This document shows, one piece after another, positions 62,117 to 64,000 of a DNA stretch of 64,000 nt (position 1 is its first letter; each line of letters opens with the position of its first letter). The position numbers were made by a program, and so were the translations under genes. The DNA comes from Phoebastria nigripes. Its lineage: Eukaryota; Chordata; Aves; Procellariiformes; Diomedeidae. Under the pieces are notes generated by a model, which was given only the letters and a program-made list of their open reading frames with translations, did not search any database and was not told the origin of the DNA. Location: contig JAYKAV010002442.1 of the NCBI GenBank assembly GCA_035582835.1, positions 1,753,123 to 1,817,122 of the forward strand. Reading direction: 5' to 3'.

Positions 62117-64000
62117 GAAATTTCAGCTTCAGCCACAAGGCAATGGCATCTGTGCACTTTCTCTGTGCAGCCCAAATCAAATGTTACAAATAAGTACCTA
62201 AACTCTATTTCTAGAAAAAGACTGTTCTTCCAACACACACAGAAGTGCAAGTCAAATCTGAGACATAACTTGCACTTTTTTTAGGAAAAGCAACATAGTA
62301 CCACATTACAATTCTCACAGCAAGGAATCAGATTAAACACCCTACAACTGCTTCTGCAGAAATGCCTACTTTGACACCCACAAGACAGGATGCAGGTCTT
62401 CTCCCCTGCCCCTTGATATGGAAAGCTTTCTACACAGGGTTTGTTAGTGGTGCTGAAAAAAAAAAAACAGTGTATTTGGAATGGCCCCACACCCTCATTT
62501 TTCCCTAAAACATCTACCTAAATAAAATGTTTCTTAAAGAAGAAAAAAAAAAAAAAAGCTTCAGCAGCAAGAAATATAATAGGACTGAACACAGCTGAGT
62601 TACAAAGGTTCCTTCTGACCAAAAGGAAGATGCCTCTCAATGTCCTGGTGGCACACTTAACGTTCTTTAAAGGACAGGTTTGAGATAGTTGCTTTCCCAA
62701 ACGTTTTGGTCAGTGTGTACAGATATGTTCCATGAGAGCAGGGAGAAAAATCACATCAGAGTTGAAGCAGCTGCAAAGAAATCCATCTAGAAAAAAGGAC
62801 ATGCCTGAGAATTTGTGCACAAAGACACCGACAAGGGAGAGAAAAGGCTGTCTTCTGTGGTGGGGGGAGTGAGCCTGTGATTACCTGTGTGCACAACTGC
62901 AAGACCACTTAACAATAACAAGGTGCAGGAAACAATGAAACACACTGTGCAAGGATAAAGCTGGGAATGAAAGATATGCTCCTTTAAAAGACATGTATCT
63001 TACATTAAGAATCAAACTACTTTTACATCTTTATTCTCAGAATATTTTCAGCAAAAGGTACTCTGCTGACAACAGCTATACTAGCTCAGCAGCAATGCTG
63101 CTGTGACATGACAGTTTGGAGACCGGCAGCAAAGCCCATCCAGTGTTGCCTAGCCAGTACTGAATATCTCCAATGCAAATAAGATGCAAGATGCCAGGTC
63201 TTCCAGAACATCACTTCAATGACTCTTTAACCTTAGAACGCACTCATCTGTTAGAGTACCATTAAATATTCTCAAGAGCAAAATATTTTCAGGGCCAAAT
63301 AATTTTCACCCTAAAAACTATAAAATTACTAATGTCTTACTGCACAACATAAACCATACTGTTTTCGCTCTCTAATACAGCTCATTTCCAGTATCACATA
63401 TCTGGACAAGTGTATCTACTAAAATGTTTGTTTAATGTGTAAAGGTAACAGGTATTAGTTTGAATCTGACTTGCTAAAACCCAGTTCTCAAAAACCAGTG
63501 TCACAGGATGGTGAAAGAAGTTGTCAATGGCCATACCAACACCTTAGCAGTTTATAACAACAAAGACAGTTTTGGGTCTGATCCTTGCTATAGTAGACAA
63601 CTTCACGGGAGGAAAGAAGAGAAAGTTCATGTCTCTGTATGTTGTCTTTCCTTTATCATACCACCTTCTCTGACTGACACTCAGAAAGCAAATAAGCTGA
63701 AAAAGTAATTAGACAAATCATTAATGGGAAGAGTCCCATGGAAGAGACGGGAACACCCTTTCAAATTTCAGAAAGGGCAGAAACCATAGCGAAATGCTGA
63801 AAAGCAAACTAGACAGGGGCTCCTTCAGTGAGGTTGTCTCATTATAATGCAGGACTATAGCTTACCAAGAAAAGAACACACATCAAACAAACAAAATATA
63901 AACATAATGTGTTCCAAGGGGATTTCCAGGTAGGGGAAGAATTTTCATTTAGGAGCTCTCTACCACACTAGCAGTATTTATTATGTTAAAAAAAAAAGAA

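Larger units (their letters stand above)
59121..64000 (-). other. DNM3: DNM3 intron 1, 3' part
   Basis: This 4.9 kb stretch runs to the right edge; exon 1 was not seen. It holds the orphan exon-like block at 61709-61796, a 52-base poly-A (60742-60793), a 27-base poly-T (62083-62109) and a shorter A tract near 62541. I see no other gene. The GC-rich promoter expected for DNM3 is absent, so it lies beyond the window. Confidence 0.9.

Noticed and set aside
62500..64000. DNM3 exon 1 with the P-loop
   Set aside because: No GQSAGKSS coding text and no GC-rich promoter are present before the right edge.

Overview
This window is a vertebrate, most likely avian, nuclear genomic segment. It is AT-rich and intron-dominated. 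It carries a CR1 LINE 3' end, the dominant retroposon of birds, and its introns are far shorter than those I recall for the mammalian orthologue. Species cannot be fixed from sequence alone. There are no prokaryotic genes; nearly all long open frames are chance frames inside introns.

The main protein-coding gene is a dynamin on the minus strand, identified as dynamin 3 (DNM3). Thirteen consecutive coding exons, numbered 2 to 14 by the usual dynamin gene structure, run from 59120 down to 20445. Their lengths (74, 150, 204, 99, 161, 143, 136, 68, 139, 87, 71, 49, 114 nt) and phases join into one uninterrupted 1495-nt reading frame. With a 161-nt exon 1 assumed beyond the right edge, this covers residues 54-552: most of the GTPase domain, the stalk, and the start of the PH domain. 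Exon 1 (P-loop), the rest of the PH domain, the GED and the proline-rich domain lie outside the window.

The left 20 kb is the large intron 14. On the opposite (plus) strand it holds two deeply conserved microRNA hairpins, miR-199a-2 (9500-9609) and miR-214 (15496-15605), in the same order and at a similar distance (about 6 kb) as in mammals. They mark the bird counterpart of the noncoding RNA DNM3OS. A CArG box and a CRE/AP-1-like site lie just upstream of miR-199a-2. The minus strand of the miR-214 hairpin, transcribed as DNM3 intron, contains both arms of the mirror microRNA miR-3120.

Other points: intron 9 has a GC-AG splice pair that splits the codon for the residue equivalent to dynamin-1 Arg399. 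An orphan exon-like ORF sits in intron 1 and cannot be a DNM3 coding exon. There is one assembly gap of 112 N inside a T/G-rich simple repeat, and many long poly-A/poly-T tracts. I did not find a wholly new system; the miRNA/antisense arrangement is the most informative biology here.
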